A stretch of 20,681 nucleotides of DNA from Amphimedon queenslandica (GCF_000090795.2 NW_003546581.1:48229-68909), one strand, 5' to 3'. Shown: positions 1 through 8,492, numbered from the stretch's first letter. Translations and numbers: made by a program. Notes: generated by a model from the sequence alone, not told the origin.

Positions 1-836
1 GAGGCGGGAAATTTTTCTCCTTTGCAGGTGGCTATTTCGATAACAAGGCCTAACTCTCCTAACAGCTATGTAGTGCTCGTTAAAATTAGCCACACCCATT
101 CAATGAATAATGTAATACTTTAATGAGCGATGTCATTCTTTCTTTGGAAATGCATACTTGATGAGGTAAGTGTGATGGGGAATAACCCTGGGATCATGTG
201 ATAGTCATGTGATCAATATACTGTACTTACTTGTAGTTTCATTTCATTTATAAGACTATCAATCTCAGACATATTACCAGAACTAAAGAAAAGAGAGAGA
301 GAGAAAAGAAAAATATAAATAATATTAATATAATTTGATATACTTTGCGTGATGAGAAAGTAAAATAGCATAAGTATTGTGATTTGGCGAAACATCGTCC
401 GTAATCATGGAATGATACAAAAGATGGGCCTTTAATTCATTGTCCTACAATAAAAGATATAATAAATTAGTTAATTAATGATTATTAATAGTAAATAATA
501 AACCTGTTTCAGCCATCCCTCGATAATTTGATTATAGACGTCAGGTTTAAACTGGTGTCCACCTCTCCTGTATCTGTTAAACAATGGCTCAGCATGTTGC
601 ACCTGTCACACAAAAAGTCTCGCCTTTAGTCACGTGATATCACTAACCTTGTTCTGAGTTATGAGCACGTCGATCTGTGACAAGACAAAATACTCATCTT
701 GTAAAGAAGAGAGGTCCTCACAGCGTTTTCTGTCACCAAATATTTTATCAGAGGTTGTCTCTGGGGCCCTGGAGGAGAAATATACAGCTGGACAGAGAGA
801 GGGAAAGAGACGTGATCTTAAAAGAATGGAGATCAT
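1..836 (-). CDS. POLRMT: Mitochondrial PPR protein, probable mitochondrial RNA polymerase, N-terminal part
   Basis: Spliced minus-strand gene that runs off the left edge. The exons I can join in frame are 836-648, 602-504, 444-344, 282-231 and 187-119, possibly 65-1, all with GT-AG introns of 45-62 bp. The ATG at 836 opens an Arg/Ser-rich, acid-poor leader (MISILLRSRLF) typical of a mitochondrial targeting peptide. Exons 2-5 carry PPR-type helices, including VYNQIIEGWLKQ and VSPNHNTYAILLSHHAK. From recall, these run collinearly with the PPR region of animal POLRMT (MYNAVMLGWARQ, LTPDLLSYAAAL, then SEEDRATVLKAVH against SKERMTSLIKVLH here). The catalytic T7-like polymerase domain would lie outside the window, so the POLRMT name is inference; another mitochondrial PPR protein is the alternative. 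The exon starting at 65 is weak. The gene is head-to-head with the first receptor gene, start codons 126 bp apart. Confidence 0.62.
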
Positions 837-962
837 TATTAATGATTTATTACATGCAGTACCACGTGGGACTATGAATATGATTATAAAGGGCGGGTCT
901 GGGTGTGGTCATAATGAGCCGCGCCCTTAGCTTTGTTTTGCGAATTTGCTGCAAAGATTGAG
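837..962. promoter_or_regulatory. Divergent promoter between POLRMT and receptor copy 1
   Basis: Only 126 bp separate the two start codons. The interval holds a palindromic E-box CACGTG at 863-868 and a TATAAA at 885-890, 78 bp before the chosen plus-strand ATG. A GC-rich stretch (gggcgggtctgggtgtgg) follows, and then the gagccrcgccytt motif found before all four receptor copies. The CACGTG block (ATGCAGTACCACGTGGGACT) recurs unchanged before copy 4 but not before copies 2 and 3. Promoter activity itself is inferred. Confidence 0.55.
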
Positions 963-2411
963 ATGGAGAAGGGCGGATACGAAGTTACTGACGACCAGTA
1001 CCAACCAGAAGAGGATGACGTGCAACTGGTGCAACATCCAACCTTTAGAGTTGACGTAAAAGACTCCTACAATCCAGGGAGCAACAGCCTACTAGTTAAG
1101 CTAGTAGGCATACTGATCCTCCTCCAGCTAGTGACACTGATATTTGTGATAGCAGTGGTTGGTATATCCGCCTCTAACTTGCTGCAAACTGATCAAGATG
1201 AGCCAGCAACTACTGCAGGATCTCTCACTGCGACTGCTAGTCCGGGGTCTGAAGATAGAGCTTGCAATTTCAGCCTTGACAATGGGTACAACAACTCCAT
1301 GCTTCAGAAAGAAATATATTCTCTTAACATGGCCCTCACGCAAGGGCAAGGAGGGATCGCACAAGTTCTCAGTAACACAGCTGCAATGCTAAACAACACG
1401 GCTTCTAAAGTTGATGAGATACAAGATTTTGCAGAAGATGAGGCAACAAAGTCAATGAATCAAACAAATATTTTGAATATGGTCATGCAAACGACACAAT
1501 CTACATCAGACAAACTAACAGATGTAGTCTCCACTCTATCTAATATCAAAGATACAGGGATCCGTACTTCAAGTGTTGTGGATGACATCATTGGTGTTGT
1601 TCAAGAGCTGCTTGAATTGCAAAATGCTTCAAGTATCTTTAATTCCATTACTCCTGTTTCATGTGCCGATATTAAGAATGCACTACCAAGCTCACCAACT
1701 GGTTGGTACCACGTCAACAGCAGAAATATTTATTGTAATATGGACGAGCTGTGTGGTTCAGGAGGAGGATGGACAAGGATAGGATATCTAGACATGTCTG
1801 ATGCTACTCAAAACTGTCCAAGTAGTTTTATTTATTATGTTAACAGTGGTAAAAGATACTGCAAGAGGAATTGGGGTTGCAGTTCTACTTCATTCTCACC
1901 AAATGGACTCAATTACACACAAATATGTGGGAGAGTCACAGCTTTCCAATTCGCACACACTGATGCAATCTCACCTGCAATTTTTGCTGGCCAAGGTATT
2001 GACTCTTATTACGTTGACGGTATCAGTATCACACGTGGGTTACCAAGGAAACATGTCTGGACACTAATGTCAGCACTGTTTGAAAATTATCTCAGCAGTA
2101 CCGATAGCTGTCCTTGTGCTACAGGAAGCACTATTCCTACACCTTCTTTCGTTGGTGATGATTATTATTGTGAATCTGGTAATCCTAATAGTTGGTATGC
2201 AAATAATCTTCTGTATCCAAATGATCCACTATGGGACGGTCAGGGTTGTACTTCACTCGAGAGTCCATGTTGTACCAATCCCAATCTCCCGTGGTTCCAC
2301 AGGAATCTTACAAACAGCACCAACGAGCACATTGAGTTGAGATCCTGTGGAAACGAAGCTCCATGGAATGAAGATACCCCAATATCTTTCTATGAGATAT
2401 ACATCAAGTAA
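963..2411 (+). CDS. Type II membrane protein with fibrinogen-like C-terminal domain, copy 1
   Basis: Single-exon gene of 482 residues. I chose the ATG at 963 because MEKGG begins the block shared by all four copies; an in-frame ATG at 933 lies in promoter-like DNA. Order: acidic cytoplasmic tail (1-43), one membrane helix (about 44-68) without a signal peptide, a stalk (75-230) with heptad-like stretches, a single Cys101 and several N-glycosylation sequons, then a Cys-rich module (234-482, 14 cysteines). The module starts like a fibrinogen C domain (CADIKNALPSSPTGWYHV, YCNMDELCGSGGGWTRIGYL) and continues with YVDGISITRG, FVGDDYYCESG, LWDGQGC and CCTNPNLPWFHR, ending IELRSCGNE...FYEIYIK. I recall this pattern from uncharacterised sponge and cnidarian proteins. 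A surface recognition or adhesion role is inference; no ligand is known. It differs from copy 2 mainly in the first 20 codons. Confidence 0.82.
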   Translation: MEKGGYEVTDDQYQPEEDDVQLVQHPTFRVDVKDSYNPGSNSLLVKLVGILILLQLVTLIFVIAVVGISASNLLQTDQDEPATTAGSLTATASPGSEDRACNFSLDNGYNNSMLQKEIYSLNMALTQGQGGIAQVLSNTAAMLNNTASKVDEIQDFAEDEATKSMNQTNILNMVMQTTQSTSDKLTDVVSTLSNIKDTGIRTSSVVDDIIGVVQELLELQNASSIFNSITPVSCADIKNALPSSPTGWYHVNSRNIYCNMDELCGSGGGWTRIGYLDMSDATQNCPSSFIYYVNSGKRYCKRNWGCSSTSFSPNGLNYTQICGRVTAFQFAHTDAISPAIFAGQGIDSYYVDGISITRGLPRKHVWTLMSALFENYLSSTDSCPCATGSTIPTPSFVGDDYYCESGNPNSWYANNLLYPNDPLWDGQGCTSLESPCCTNPNLPWFHRNLTNSTNEHIELRSCGNEAPWNEDTPISFYEIYIK

Positions 2412-2689
2412 AACTTTAAACTTTATGCCGCTGCTTTACCATTTATTTATTACTCTTAATTTTGCTGCTTCTTTTTCTTATTTATATATTTTCCTGATTT
2501 TTTGCTGCTTTTTACATAGGTCCCCATTTTTATTCCTCAACTTTTTAAATGTTTACTCTGGCTGCTTGTTGATATTGCTATTAGCTTTTTGTATTAAAAC
2601 TCTTTTTTAAATTTAGAAAACAGCGATTATCTTGTGCACACACAGAACAGAAAACATATCTATCATACAAAAGTAATCCAATTGTTGCA
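2412..2689 (+). other. 3' flank of copy 1 (duplicated spacer)
   Basis: No gene seen. It is a T-rich 3' region with repeated tgctgctt and a possible poly(A) signal ATTAAA at 2593-2598. The block 2607-2690 (aaatttagaaaacagcgatt, later cttgtgcacacacag) recurs behind copies 2 and 4. Behind copy 4 the block runs straight into the SPG11 stop codon, which shows where this spacer came from. Confidence 0.6.
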
Positions 2690-2745
2690 TTAAACTGGTG
2701 TCCACCTCTCCAGGCTCTCCTGAATCTGATTAAAATGGAGATCAT
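2690..2745 (-). pseudogene. Relic of POLRMT exon 2 plus start region, spacer 1
   Basis: The bases TTAAACTGGTGTCCACCTCT match the plus-strand sequence at 547-566 inside POLRMT exon 2, and ATGGAGATCATCATTG matches the POLRMT start-codon region at 826-840. The 241 bp that separate these in the intact gene are missing, and TTAAA stands at both ends of the missing piece in the parent (577-581 and 818-822). The relic shows that the duplicated unit included the 5' end of the neighbouring gene. It cannot encode anything useful. Confidence 0.72.
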
Positions 2746-2853
2746 CATTGATTCATGTGATCACACTTGGGAATATGAATTCATTATAAGTCTGGGTGTG
2801 TGCCTTTAATTCAAATTCATGAGCCACGCCTTTGGCTTTGTTTTGCTGCAAAT
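2746..2853 (+). promoter_or_regulatory. Promoter of receptor copy 2
   Basis: TATAAG lies at 2785-2790, 69 bp before the ATG. The stretch gattcatgtgatcacacttg replaces the CACGTG block of copies 1 and 4. The downstream tctgggtgtg and gagccacgcctttggctttg motifs are shared with the other copies. Function is inferred from conservation between copies. Confidence 0.5.
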
Positions 2854-4311
2854 ATGGAGAAAGGTGGAGAGAGTTTCTACGAAGTTGCTGATAACCAGTA
2901 TCAATCAGAAGAGGATGACGTGCAACTGGTGCAACATCCAACCTTTAGAGTTGACGTGAAAGACTCCTACAATCCAGGGAGCAACAGCCTACTAGTTAAG
3001 CTAGTAGGCATACTGATCCTCCTCCAGCTAGTGACACTGATATTTGTGATAGCAGTGGTTGGTATATCCGCCTCTAACTTGCTGCAAACTGATCAAGATG
3101 AGCCAGCAACTACTGCAGGATCTCTCACTGCGACTGCTAGTCCGGGGTCTGAAGATAGAGCTTGCAATTTCAGCCTTGACAATGGGTACAACAACTCCAT
3201 GCTTCAGAAAGAAATATATTCTCTTAACATGGCCCTCACACAAGGGCAAGGAGGGATCGCACAAGTTCTCAGTAACACAGCTGCAATGCTAAATGACACG
3301 GCTTCTAAAGTTGATGAGATACAAGATTTTGCAGAAGATGAGGCAACAAAGTCAATGAATCAAACAAATATTTTGAATATGGTCATGCAAACGACACAAT
3401 CTACATCAGACAAACTAACAGATGTAGTCTCCACTCTCTCTAATATCAAAGATACAGGAATCAGTACTGCAAGTGTTGTGGATGACATCATTGGTGTTGT
3501 TCAAGAGCTACTTGAATTGCAAAATGCTTCAAGTATCTTTAATTCCATTACTCCTGTTTCATGCGCCGATATTAAGAATGCACTACCGAGCTCACCAACT
3601 GGTTGGTACCACGTTAACAGCAGAAATATTTACTGTAATATGGACGAGCTGTGTGGTTCAGGAGGAGGATGGACAAGGATAGGATATCTAGATATGTCTG
3701 ATGCTACTCAAAACTGTCCAAGTAGTTTTATTTATTATGTTAACAGTGGTAAAAGATACTGCAAGAGGAATTGGGGTTGCAGTTCTACTTCATTCTCACC
3801 AAATGGACTCAATTACACACAAATATGCGGGAGAGTCACAGCTTTTCAATTTGCACACACTGATGCAATCTCACCTGCAATTTTTGCTGGCCAAGGTATT
3901 GACTCTTATTACGTTGACGGTATCAGTATCACACGTGGGTTACCAAGGAAACATGTCTGGACTCTGATGTCAGCACTGTTTGAAAATTACCTCAGCAGTA
4001 CCGATAGCTGTCCTTGTGCTACAGGAAGCACTATTCCTACACCTTCTTTCGTTGGTGATAATTATTATTGTGAATCTGGTAATCCTAACAGTTGGTATGC
4101 AAATAATCTTCTGTATCCAAATGATCCACTATGGGATGGTCAGGGTTGTACTTCACTTGAGAGTCCATGCTGTACCAATCCCAATCTCCCGTGGTTCCAC
4201 AGGAATCTTACAAACAGCACCAACGAGCACATTGAGTTGAGATCCTGTGGAAACGAAGCTCCATGGAATGAAGACACCCCAATATCTTTCTATGAGATAT
4301 ACATCAAGTAA
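2854..4311 (+). CDS. Type II membrane protein with fibrinogen-like C-terminal domain, copy 2
   Basis: Intronless, 485 residues from the ATG at 2854 (aatATGGAGAAAGG). An upstream in-frame ATG at 2800 falls between the TATA-like box and this start and is probably 5' UTR. The architecture is as in copy 1: acidic tail with SFYEVAD, helix, stalk with one Cys, and 14-Cys fibrinogen-like module. After the first 20 codons I count about four amino-acid differences from copy 1 (LNN/LND in the stalk, GIRTSS/GISTAS as two changes, GDDYY/GDNYY) plus scattered silent changes. The two copies therefore result from a recent duplication or were homogenised by gene conversion. Its tail matches copies 3 and 4, unlike that of copy 1. 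Confidence 0.82.
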   Translation: MEKGGESFYEVADNQYQSEEDDVQLVQHPTFRVDVKDSYNPGSNSLLVKLVGILILLQLVTLIFVIAVVGISASNLLQTDQDEPATTAGSLTATASPGSEDRACNFSLDNGYNNSMLQKEIYSLNMALTQGQGGIAQVLSNTAAMLNDTASKVDEIQDFAEDEATKSMNQTNILNMVMQTTQSTSDKLTDVVSTLSNIKDTGISTASVVDDIIGVVQELLELQNASSIFNSITPVSCADIKNALPSSPTGWYHVNSRNIYCNMDELCGSGGGWTRIGYLDMSDATQNCPSSFIYYVNSGKRYCKRNWGCSSTSFSPNGLNYTQICGRVTAFQFAHTDAISPAIFAGQGIDSYYVDGISITRGLPRKHVWTLMSALFENYLSSTDSCPCATGSTIPTPSFVGDNYYCESGNPNSWYANNLLYPNDPLWDGQGCTSLESPCCTNPNLPWFHRNLTNSTNEHIELRSCGNEAPWNEDTPISFYEIYIK

Positions 4312-4587
4312 AACTTTAAACTTTATGCTAGTGCTGCTTTACCTTTTATTTATTTACTCTTAATTTTGCTGCTTCTTTTACTTATTTATATATTTTCCTG
4401 ATTTTTTGTTGCTTTTTACAACTATAGGTCCCCATTTTTATTCCTCAACTTTTTTAATGCTTACTCTGGCTGCTTGTTGATATTGCTATTACCTTTTTGT
4501 ATTAAAACTCTTTTTTAAACAGCGACTATCTTGTGCACACACAGAGCAAAAACATATCTATCATACAAAAGTAATCCAATTGTTGCA
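4312..4587 (+). other. 3' flank of copy 2 (duplicated spacer)
   Basis: No gene seen. It closely repeats the 3' flank of copy 1, with ATTAAA at 4501-4506, and has small indels, including loss of the aaatttaga run before the acagcgac block. Confidence 0.55.
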
Positions 4588-4634
4588 TTAAATCGGTTTC
4601 CACCTCTCCTGAATCTGATTGAAATAGAGATCAT
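4588..4634 (-). pseudogene. Relic of POLRMT exon 2 plus start region, spacer 2
   Basis: This is the same junction and internal deletion as in spacer 1, but more diverged (ttaaatcggtttccacctct). It lacks the extra 9 bp (aggctctcc) that spacer 1 carries. A shared deletion means both spacers descend from one rearranged copy. Confidence 0.65.
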
Positions 4635-4762
4635 CATTGATTCATGTGACCACACTTGGGAATATGAATTCATTATATATGAAGGGTGGGTCTGGGTGGG
4701 CCCTTTAATTCAAATTAATGAGCCACGCCTTTGGCTTTCACGCCTTTAGCTTTGCTGCAAAT
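4635..4762 (+). promoter_or_regulatory. Promoter of receptor copy 3
   Basis: It belongs to the same class as copy 2 (gattcatgtgaccacacttg). The TATA-like TATATAT is at 4674-4680. A local duplication has produced two tandem cacgccttt-ggcttt motifs (acgcctttggctttcacgcc then tttagctttgctgc), which lengthens the distance from TATA to ATG to 89 bp. Confidence 0.48.
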
Positions 4763-6208
4763 ATGGAGAAAGGTGGAGAGAGTTTTTATGAAGTTGCTGA
4801 TCACCAGTATCAATCAGAAGAGGATGACGTGAAGCTAGTCCAACATCCAACCTTTAGAGTTGACATGAAAGACCCCTACTATCCAGGGAGCAGCAACAGC
4901 AAGCTAGTTAAGCTGGTGGCCATATTGATTCTCCTCCAGCTAGCAACACTGGTATTTGTGATAGCAGTGGTTGGTATAACCGCCTCTATCTTACTGCAAA
5001 CTGATCAAAATGAGCCAACAACTACTGGATCTCGAACTGGATCTGAGGATGGGGGGCTTTTTGGCATTGACTACGCACAAAATATTTCCATGCTTCAGAA
5101 AGAAATATATTCTCTTAACATGGCCCTCACTCAAGGGCAAGGAGGGATTGCACGAGTTCTCAATAACACAGCTGCAAAGTTAAGTGAGACAGCTTCTAAA
5201 GTTGATGAAATACAAGATTTTGCAGAAGATGAGGCAACAAAGTCGATGAACCAAACAAATATTTTGAATCAGGTCATGCAAACGACACAATCTACATCAG
5301 CTAAACTAACAGAAGTAGTCTCCACTCTCTCTAATATAAGAGATACAGGAACCAGTACTTCAAGTGTTGTGAATGACATCATTGGTGTTGTTCAAGAGCT
5401 ACTTGAATTGCAAAATGCTTCGAGCATCTTTAATTCCATTATTCCTGTTTCATGCGCCGATATTAAGAGTGCACTACCAAACTCACCATCTGGTTGGTAC
5501 CACGTCAACAGTAGAAATATTTACTGTAATATGGACGAGCTGTGTGGTTCAGGAGGAGGATGGACAAGGATAGGATATCTAGACATGACTGATGCTACTC
5601 AAAGCTGTCCAGGTACTTTGGCTCAACTAACTTACGGTGGAGTAAGATACTGCAGGAGAGCTGGTAGCACATATGGCAGCTGCAGTTCTACCACATTCTC
5701 GCCAAATGGACTCTATTACTCACAGGTATGTGGGAGAGTCACAGCTTTTCAATACGCACACACTGATGCAGTCTCACCTGCACGGGGTAACCATGGTATC
5801 AACTCTTGGTACGTTGACGGTATCAGTATCACACGTGGGAATCCAAGGGAACATGTCTGGACACTGATGTCAGCACTGTTTGATAATGTCCTCAGCAGTA
5901 CCGATAGCTGTCCTTGTGCTACAGGAAGCACTATTCCTTCACCTTCTTTCGTTGGTAATAATTATTATTGTGAATCTGGTAATCCTAACAATTGGTATCA
6001 AAATTATCTTATGTATCCAAATGATCCACTATGGGATGGTCAGAATTGTGCTCCACTTGAGAGTCCATGTTGTACCAATCCCAATCTCCCGTGGTTCCAT
6101 AGGACTCTCAACAGCACAAATGACTTCATTGAATTGAGAGTCTGTGGAAATGAAAGGCCATACAATGAGGACACCCCAATATCTTTCTATGAGATGTACA
6201 TCAAGTGA
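4763..6208 (+). CDS. Type II membrane protein with fibrinogen-like C-terminal domain, copy 3
   Basis: Intronless, 481 residues from the ATG at 4763. It has the same order of parts as copies 1 and 2. Differences cluster in two places. The juxtamembrane stalk is shorter (TTTGSRTGSEDGGLFGIDYA) and has Phe-Gly where copies 1, 2 and 4 have a Cys, so a stalk disulfide is not possible there. In the fibrinogen-like module, the loop after TQSCP (GTLAQLTYGGVRYCRRAG) and the loop before YVDGISITRG (ARGNHGINSW) are unlike copies 1 and 2. The framework Cys and the GGGWTRIGYLDM, FVGNNYYCESG and CCTNPNLPWFHR motifs are kept. Variable loops on a fixed framework suggest ligand diversification, which is inference. 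Confidence 0.82.
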   Translation: MEKGGESFYEVADHQYQSEEDDVKLVQHPTFRVDMKDPYYPGSSNSKLVKLVAILILLQLATLVFVIAVVGITASILLQTDQNEPTTTGSRTGSEDGGLFGIDYAQNISMLQKEIYSLNMALTQGQGGIARVLNNTAAKLSETASKVDEIQDFAEDEATKSMNQTNILNQVMQTTQSTSAKLTEVVSTLSNIRDTGTSTSSVVNDIIGVVQELLELQNASSIFNSIIPVSCADIKSALPNSPSGWYHVNSRNIYCNMDELCGSGGGWTRIGYLDMTDATQSCPGTLAQLTYGGVRYCRRAGSTYGSCSSTTFSPNGLYYSQVCGRVTAFQYAHTDAVSPARGNHGINSWYVDGISITRGNPREHVWTLMSALFDNVLSSTDSCPCATGSTIPSPSFVGNNYYCESGNPNNWYQNYLMYPNDPLWDGQNCAPLESPCCTNPNLPWFHRTLNSTNDFIELRVCGNERPYNEDTPISFYEMYIK

Positions 6209-6521
6209 AACTTTAAACTTTATGCTAGTGCTGCTTTACTACTCTTATTTAAGCAGCTTCTTTACTGATTTGTGCTGCTTCTTTTATTGATTTGTCCTTT
6301 TTATTTCCTGATTTATGCTGGGTTTTTTACTTGATTTTGCTGCTTTTTTACAACTAGAGGTCCCCAATTTTATTCCTTAACTTTTTAATCATTTTACTTT
6401 GTTCTGTTATATTGTTAGAATTATTACTTTAGTTGTGTTAGTACAATTATTATTATCACGATTATTATTATTTGTTTCGGTCACAACATACTCTGTCTGC
6501 TTAATGATAAAGGACATCTTG
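6209..6521 (+). other. 3' flank of copy 3
   Basis: No gene seen. The start (aactttaaactttatgctag) and the tgctgctt-rich part match the flanks of copies 1 and 2. After about 6390 the sequence is different and AT-rich (attattattatcacgatta). The cgattatcttgtgcacacac block and the POLRMT relic are absent, so this spacer was restructured, possibly when the element at 6522 inserted. Confidence 0.45.
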
Positions 6522-6893
6522 CAGGGGAGTAGGAACAGGGTGGACAAGTTGCCCCCCCCCCCAATATTATTTCAGAGGGGGCATTGCCCCCTCAATATCA
6601 GCCAAAGATTGACTGCAGTGTAAATATTCCTTACAATAATTTGATTTATTACAGGTTTGTACCTTGGGGGGGTGATAGGGGTGACAGGTCTCCCTCCTTT
6701 TTGCTGTCATAATAATAAGTATGGCATTGTTGTAGTTGAAAAACATGTTAAAATTGCTCTCTGAGCAGCCCTTTGTGAAAAATTTTCCCAGGGGGTACCC
6801 CCAGACCTCCCTTCTCATACATATACATGCATAGATCTACACACAATCTGTCTGCCCCCCCCCCCCAATTGAAAAATGGTTCCTACTCCCCTG
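6522..6893. mobile_element. Non-autonomous hAT-like inverted-repeat element
   Basis: It begins CAGGGGAGTAGGAACA and ends with the near-exact inverse GGTTCCTACTCCCCTG, followed inward at both ends by C tracts of 10 or more. Length is 372 bp, with no transposase. CAGGGG termini are typical of hAT-superfamily MITEs. I could not find a convincing 8-bp target duplication (acatcttg before, ttttgaaa after), so the insertion is old or the class is wrong. It sits between copies 3 and 4, 79 bp upstream of the TATA box of copy 4. Confidence 0.6.
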
Positions 6894-7046
6894 TTTTGAA
6901 AGGGTCATAGAAAGAATGGACCATTATTAATAATTCATTACATGCAGTACCACGTGGGACTATGAATTCATTATAAAAGGTGGATCTGGGTGTGGCCACT
7001 AATTCAAATTAATGAGCCACGCCTTTGGCTTTGTTTTGCTGCAAAT
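6894..7046 (+). promoter_or_regulatory. Promoter of receptor copy 4
   Basis: TATAAAA is at 6972-6978, 75 bp before the ATG. The upstream block ATGCAGTACCACGTGGGACT with E-box CACGTG at 6951-6956 is identical to that before copy 1. The shared gagccacgcctttggctttg leader follows. Confidence 0.52.
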
Positions 7047-8492
7047 ATGGAGAAAGGTGAAGAGAGTTTTTATGAAGTTGCTGATCACCAGTATCAATCA
7101 GAAGAGGATGACGTGAAGCTAGTGCAACATCCAACCTTTAGAGTTGATGTGAAAGACCCCTACTATCCAGGGAGCAGCAACAGCAAGCAAGTTAAGCTGT
7201 TAGCCATATTGATTCTCCTCCAGCTAGCAACACTGGTATTTGTGATAGCAGTGGTTGGTATATCCGCCTCTAACTTACTGCAAACTGATCAAGATGAGCC
7301 AGCAACTACTGGATCTCGAACTGGATCTGAGGATGGGGGGCTTTGTAGTATTGACTATGCACAAAATATTTCCATGCTTCAGAAAGAAATATATTCTCTT
7401 AACATGGCCCTCACGCAAGGGCAAGGAGGGATCACACGAGTTCTCAATAACACAGCTGCAAAGTTAAGTGAGACGGCTTCTAAAGTTGATGAGATACAAG
7501 ATTTTGCAGAAAGTGAGGCAACAAAGTCAATGAACCAAACAAATATTTTGAATCAGGTCATGCAAACAACACAATCTACATCAGCTAAACTAGCAGAAGT
7601 AGTCTCCACTCTATCTAGTATCAAAGATACAGGGACCAGTACTGCAAGTGTTGTGGATGACATCATTGGTGTTGTTCAAGAGCTACTTGAATTGCAAAAT
7701 GCTTCGAGTATCTTTAATTCCATTACTCCTGTTTCATGCTCTGATATTAAGAATGCACTACCAAACTCACCAACTGGTTGGTACCACGTCAACAGCAGAA
7801 ATATTTACTGTAATATGGATGAGCTGTGTGGTTCAGGAGGAGGATGGACAAGGATAGGATATCTAGACATGACTGATGCTACTCAAAGCTGTCCAGGTAC
7901 TTTAGCTGAACTAACTTATTCTGGATTAAGATACTGCAGGAGAGCTGGTAACACATACGGCAGCTGCAGTTCTACCACATTCTCGCCAAATGGACTCTAT
8001 TACTCACAAATATGTGGGAGAGTCACAGCTTTCCAATACGCTCACACTGATGCAGTCTCACCTGCACTGGGTGGCCGTGGTATCAACTCTTGGTACGTTG
8101 ACGGTATCAGTATCACACGTGGGAATCCAAGGGAACATGTCTGGACACTGATGTCAGCACTGTATGATAATGTCCTCAGTAATACTGATAGCTGTCCTTG
8201 TGCTACAGGAAGCACTATTCCTTCACCGTCTTTTGTTGGTAACAATTATTATTGTGAATCTGGTAATCCTAACAATTGGTATCAAAGTGGTCTTATGTAT
8301 CCAAATGATCCACTGTGGGATGGTCAGAATTGTGCTGCACTTGAGAGTCCATGTTGCACCAATCCCAATCTTCCGTGGTTCCACAGGACTCTTAGCAACA
8401 CAAGTGACTACATTGAGATGAGAGTCTGTGGAAATGAAAGGCCATTCGCAGAGGACACACCAATATCTTTCTATGAGATATACATCAAGTGA
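7047..8492 (+). CDS. Type II membrane protein with fibrinogen-like C-terminal domain, copy 4
   Basis: Intronless, 481 residues from the ATG at 7047; the in-frame ATG at 6990 lies in the leader. Coding sequence groups with copy 3 (same short stalk, same TGSRTGSEDGGL). It keeps a stalk Cys (GGLCSID), lost in copy 3. Loop differences from copy 3 are moderate: AELTYSGLRYCRRAGNTYG, and ALGGRGINSW before YVDGISITRG. The C-terminus reads IEMRVCGNERPFAEDTPISFYEIYIK-like and keeps all framework Cys. It is the last copy and faces the 3' end of the spatacsin gene. Confidence 0.82.
   Translation: MEKGEESFYEVADHQYQSEEDDVKLVQHPTFRVDVKDPYYPGSSNSKQVKLLAILILLQLATLVFVIAVVGISASNLLQTDQDEPATTGSRTGSEDGGLCSIDYAQNISMLQKEIYSLNMALTQGQGGITRVLNNTAAKLSETASKVDEIQDFAESEATKSMNQTNILNQVMQTTQSTSAKLAEVVSTLSSIKDTGTSTASVVDDIIGVVQELLELQNASSIFNSITPVSCSDIKNALPNSPTGWYHVNSRNIYCNMDELCGSGGGWTRIGYLDMTDATQSCPGTLAELTYSGLRYCRRAGNTYGSCSSTTFSPNGLYYSQICGRVTAFQYAHTDAVSPALGGRGINSWYVDGISITRGNPREHVWTLMSALYDNVLSNTDSCPCATGSTIPSPSFVGNNYYCESGNPNNWYQSGLMYPNDPLWDGQNCAALESPCCTNPNLPWFHRTLSNTSDYIEMRVCGNERPFAEDTPISFYEIYIK

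Noticed and set aside
181-215. Repeated catgtga motifs near 195-214, resembling a similar stretch at 14077-14096
   Set aside because: The second occurrence is coding sequence of SPG11 (residues NHMIVT), so the resemblance is probably chance.
661-930. Plus-strand open frame of 89 codons upstream of copy 1
   Set aside because: It is antisense to POLRMT exon 1, which has a start, targeting leader and in-phase splicing; the plus frame has no recognisable content.
933-962. Extended N-terminus of copy 1 (and equivalents from 2800, 4718 and 6990)
   Set aside because: These stretches lie just downstream of the TATA-like boxes in leader DNA, differ among copies in length and sequence, and precede the conserved MEKG start.
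6567-6818. Minus-strand open frame of 83 codons between copies 3 and 4
   Set aside because: It lies wholly within the hAT-like element and shows no transposase motif.
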